NCBI RefSeq assembly: GCF_000758665.1
Contig: NZ_CP009285.1
Span: 2,108,001 to 2,172,000 of the forward strand
Origin: Paenibacillus borealis
GTDB lineage: Bacteria > Bacillota > Bacilli > Paenibacillales > Paenibacillaceae
DNA length: 64,000 nucleotides
Reading direction: 5' to 3'
This document shows, piece after piece, positions 62,229-64,000 of this stretch; position 1 is the stretch's first letter, and every line of letters begins with the position of its first letter. Position numbers and translations under genes: made by a program. A model generated the notes under the pieces. It saw nothing but the letters and a program-made list of their open reading frames with translations. It did no database searches and was not told the DNA's origin.

Positions 62229-63230
62229 ATGACTTTACAGGTTCCCGCAAATCTGCAATCCGCCCCGTTCATTCAGCGTTATCCGGCTAATCCGGTGCTG
62301 GATGCATCTAAGGTTCCTTATCCTACCGCACTGGTGTTCAATGCCGGTGTAACGAAATTTAACGGCAGATATGTGATGATCTTCCGCAACGATTACGGCT
62401 CGCTGGCTGAGCAGACCATTGAACCTCATCACACGACCGATCTCGGCATTGCTTACAGTGATGACGGATTGACCTGGACAGCAGGCCCGAAGCCGGTGTT
62501 CAAAATGCATGACGAAGAGATTATCCGCGCCTACGACCCGCGCCTGACCGTGATCGAAGGACGCTGCTATATGTGTTTTGCGGTAGATACGAAGCATGGC
62601 ATCCGCGGCGGAATTGCCGTGACCGATGATCTGGAGCATTTCGAGGTGCTAAGCCTGTCTACTCCGGATTTGCGTAATATGGTGCTGTTCCCGGAGAAGA
62701 TCGGCGGCAATTATGTCCGGCTGGAGCGTCCCTTCACCGTATACAGCCGCGGGGGACAGGACCGCTTCGATGCCTGGATATCCGAGTCCCCGGATCTCAA
62801 GTATTGGGGGAATTCCAGCCTGCTGCTTGCTGTCGAGCATGTGCCGTTCGCCAATGACAAGGTTGGTCCCGCTGCGCCTCCGGTCCGAACGGACAAGGGC
62901 TGGCTGACCACCTTCCATGCGGTGGATATTGATCCGTCGAGAGGCAAACACGGCTGGGAGCCCACCTGGAAGAAACGGTATACGGCAGGCATCATGCTGC
63001 TGGATCTGGACGATCCGCGTAAGATTATCGGCATGGCCAGGCAGCCGCTGCTGGCGCCGGAGACGGATTATGAGATTGACGGGGGCTTCCGCAATCATGT
63101 TATTTTTCCGGGCGGGATGATTCTTGAGGATAACGGTGAGGTCAAAATCTATTACGGCTCAGCGGATACGATTGAATGCCTGGCTACAGCCCATGTGGAC
63201 GATCTGATCAGCTACTGCCTGAAGGGCTGA
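62229..63230 (+). CDS. GH130-like glycoside phosphorylase/hydrolase (module 2)
   Basis: 333 residues, whole-length paralogue of the 51068 gene: NPVLDASKVPYPT, VFNAGVTKFNGRYVMIFRNDYG, catalytic-Asp region AYDPRLTVIEGRCYMCFAVD, and the same C-terminal ECLATAHVDDL. AAGGAGG lies 8 nt before ATG 62229. No signal peptide. Confidence 0.82.
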   Translation: MTLQVPANLQSAPFIQRYPANPVLDASKVPYPTALVFNAGVTKFNGRYVMIFRNDYGSLAEQTIEPHHTTDLGIAYSDDGLTWTAGPKPVFKMHDEEIIRAYDPRLTVIEGRCYMCFAVDTKHGIRGGIAVTDDLEHFEVLSLSTPDLRNMVLFPEKIGGNYVRLERPFTVYSRGGQDRFDAWISESPDLKYWGNSSLLLAVEHVPFANDKVGPAAPPVRTDKGWLTTFHAVDIDPSRGKHGWEPTWKKRYTAGIMLLDLDDPRKIIGMARQPLLAPETDYEIDGGFRNHVIFPGGMILEDNGEVKIYYGSADTIECLATAHVDDLISYCLKG

Positions 63231-63239
63231 GGGCGGGCG

Positions 63240-64000
63240 ATGAGCAAGCTATGGGAGAAGCTGGCCAGTCCACCGGCAGAATACCGGTCCGCACCGCTCT
63301 GGTCCTGGAATGACAAGCTGGAGCAGGCTGAGCTGGAGCGGCAGATCGAAGAGATGCATGCAGCCGGAATCGGCGGGTTCTTCATGCACGCCCGCGGCGG
63401 ACTACAGACACCTTATATGGGCGAAGCCTGGATGGAGGCAGTCCGTGCCTCGATTGCTAAGGGCAGGGAACTGGGCATGAACGCCTGGTTCTACGATGAG
63501 AACGGCTGGCCGAGCGGCTTCGCGGACGGTGAGGTTCCGGCTAAAGGGATTGCCTATCAGCAGAAGATGCTGGCCTGGGAGAAGCCGCCGTTCCGTTATC
63601 CGGTGGAAAGGGCAATTGCCTGCTATTCGCTTGAATCAGCTTCCGGCGAGTACCGTCTGCTGCCGCCGGAAGACAGCGGCGCTGCGGAGCTCGCCATGTA
63701 TTATGAAGTGAACCCGTATTACACCGATACACTGAGCAAGCTTGCCGTGGGCGAGTTTATAACAGCCGCTTACGAACGGTACTGGGATGAGTTCGGCCAG
63801 CTGGAAGCGGAAGGTGCTGCGCTGCCGGGGATCTTCACGGATGAGCCGCAGTTCGCCAGAGGCAGACTGCCGTGGTCGTTCGAGCTGGAGGACGCGTTCT
63901 TCACGCGCAGCGGCTATGCGGTGCAGGAGATTCTGCCTGCACTGTTCTTCAGCCAGCGCAGATCAAATAAAGCGCGTTATGACTACTGGGGCACGGTGAC
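63240..64000 (+). CDS. GH106-like glycosyl hydrolase, N-terminal part (cut by window end)
   Basis: Open from ATG 63240 (ribosome site GAGGGCGGG) to the window edge, 253 codons. The start MSKLWEKLASPPAEYRSAPLW, then WNDKLEQAELERQIEEMHAAGIGGFFMHARGGLQTPYMGE and AWFYDENGWPSGFADGEVPAKG, is typical of large GH106-like enzymes (alpha-L-rhamnosidase clan). A candidate acidic residue is in IFTDEPQF. It starts 10 bp after the GH130-like gene, so both belong to one operon. Confidence 0.8.
   Translation, partial: MSKLWEKLASPPAEYRSAPLWSWNDKLEQAELERQIEEMHAAGIGGFFMHARGGLQTPYMGEAWMEAVRASIAKGRELGMNAWFYDENGWPSGFADGEVPAKGIAYQQKMLAWEKPPFRYPVERAIACYSLESASGEYRLLPPEDSGAAELAMYYEVNPYYTDTLSKLAVGEFITAAYERYWDEFGQLEAEGAALPGIFTDEPQFARGRLPWSFELEDAFFTRSGYAVQEILPALFFSQRRSNKARYDYWGTV

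Overview
The window looks like a chromosomal stretch of a Paenibacillus-type Firmicute. The evidence is the gene order yqeG-yqeH-aroE-yhbY-nadD-yqeK-rsfS-methyltransferase (Bacillales), strong GGAGG-type ribosome binding sites with several TTG/GTG starts, many CUT1 sugar ABC importers without a linked ATPase, and YesM/YesN-type two-component systems beside glycoside hydrolases. There is no rRNA, tRNA, CRISPR array, prophage or insertion sequence that I can support.

Layout. (1) 1-8829: a conserved housekeeping operon: end of a DUF58-type gene, a transglutaminase-like membrane protein, then ribosome assembly (yqeH, yhbY, rsfS), shikimate (aroE), NAD (nadD), Ap4A hydrolysis (yqeK), cvfB and a methyltransferase. 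(2) 8967-16516: a 52-residue membrane protein, then an arabinose/arabinan locus: a divergent ArsR-type regulator with an unusual large C-terminal domain, GH51 abfA, araN-araP-araQ importer and a GH43 enzyme. (3) 17104-18961: an ECF sigma/DUF4179 anti-sigma pair. (4) 19104-29081: an AraC regulator, a LplA/B/C-type importer and two DUF1680 (GH127/GH146-type) enzymes. A nearly identical 25-bp site, placed at equal distance from a -10 box, links the importer operon and the distant second enzyme into one probable regulon. (5) 29630-38581: a secreted small protein, a 929-residue YhgE/Pip membrane protein, an XRE-TPR regulator, an aldo/keto reductase, a cytosolic hybrid histidine kinase and an SGNH esterase. 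(6) 38582-40402: 1.8 kb of non-coding repeats. (7) 40403-64000: two paralogous modules (histidine kinase, AraC-type response regulator, binding protein, two permeases, GH130-like enzyme). The first also carries FAD-dependent oxidoreductases, a second GH130-like gene, an SGNH esterase and a frameshifted AraC gene; the second ends in a GH106-like hydrolase cut by the window edge.

The most unusual signal is non-coding. Four intergenic blocks carry four short palindromes with nearly fixed centre-to-centre spacings of about 50/62/50 bp. The palindrome sequence differs by family: TAGTTGTA-N5-TACAACTA at 16538-16722, TTAGGTG-N9-CACCTAA at 54633-54818, GCGGA-N7-TCCGC at 29229-29407 and 39822-40000. 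The first two units face the last two, so each block is an imperfect palindrome of about 180 bp. A related pair of blocks (16810-16986 and 26154-26329) has four units at about 52 bp, and a ten-copy array at 38849-39358 has a strict 51-bp period with a hairpin in each copy. Conserved spacing with diverged sequence suggests the geometry itself is under constraint. I know of no named element with this layout, but I could not search for one.

All coordinates, motifs and spacings come from reading the sequence. Functions come from recognised family motifs; no database search was run.
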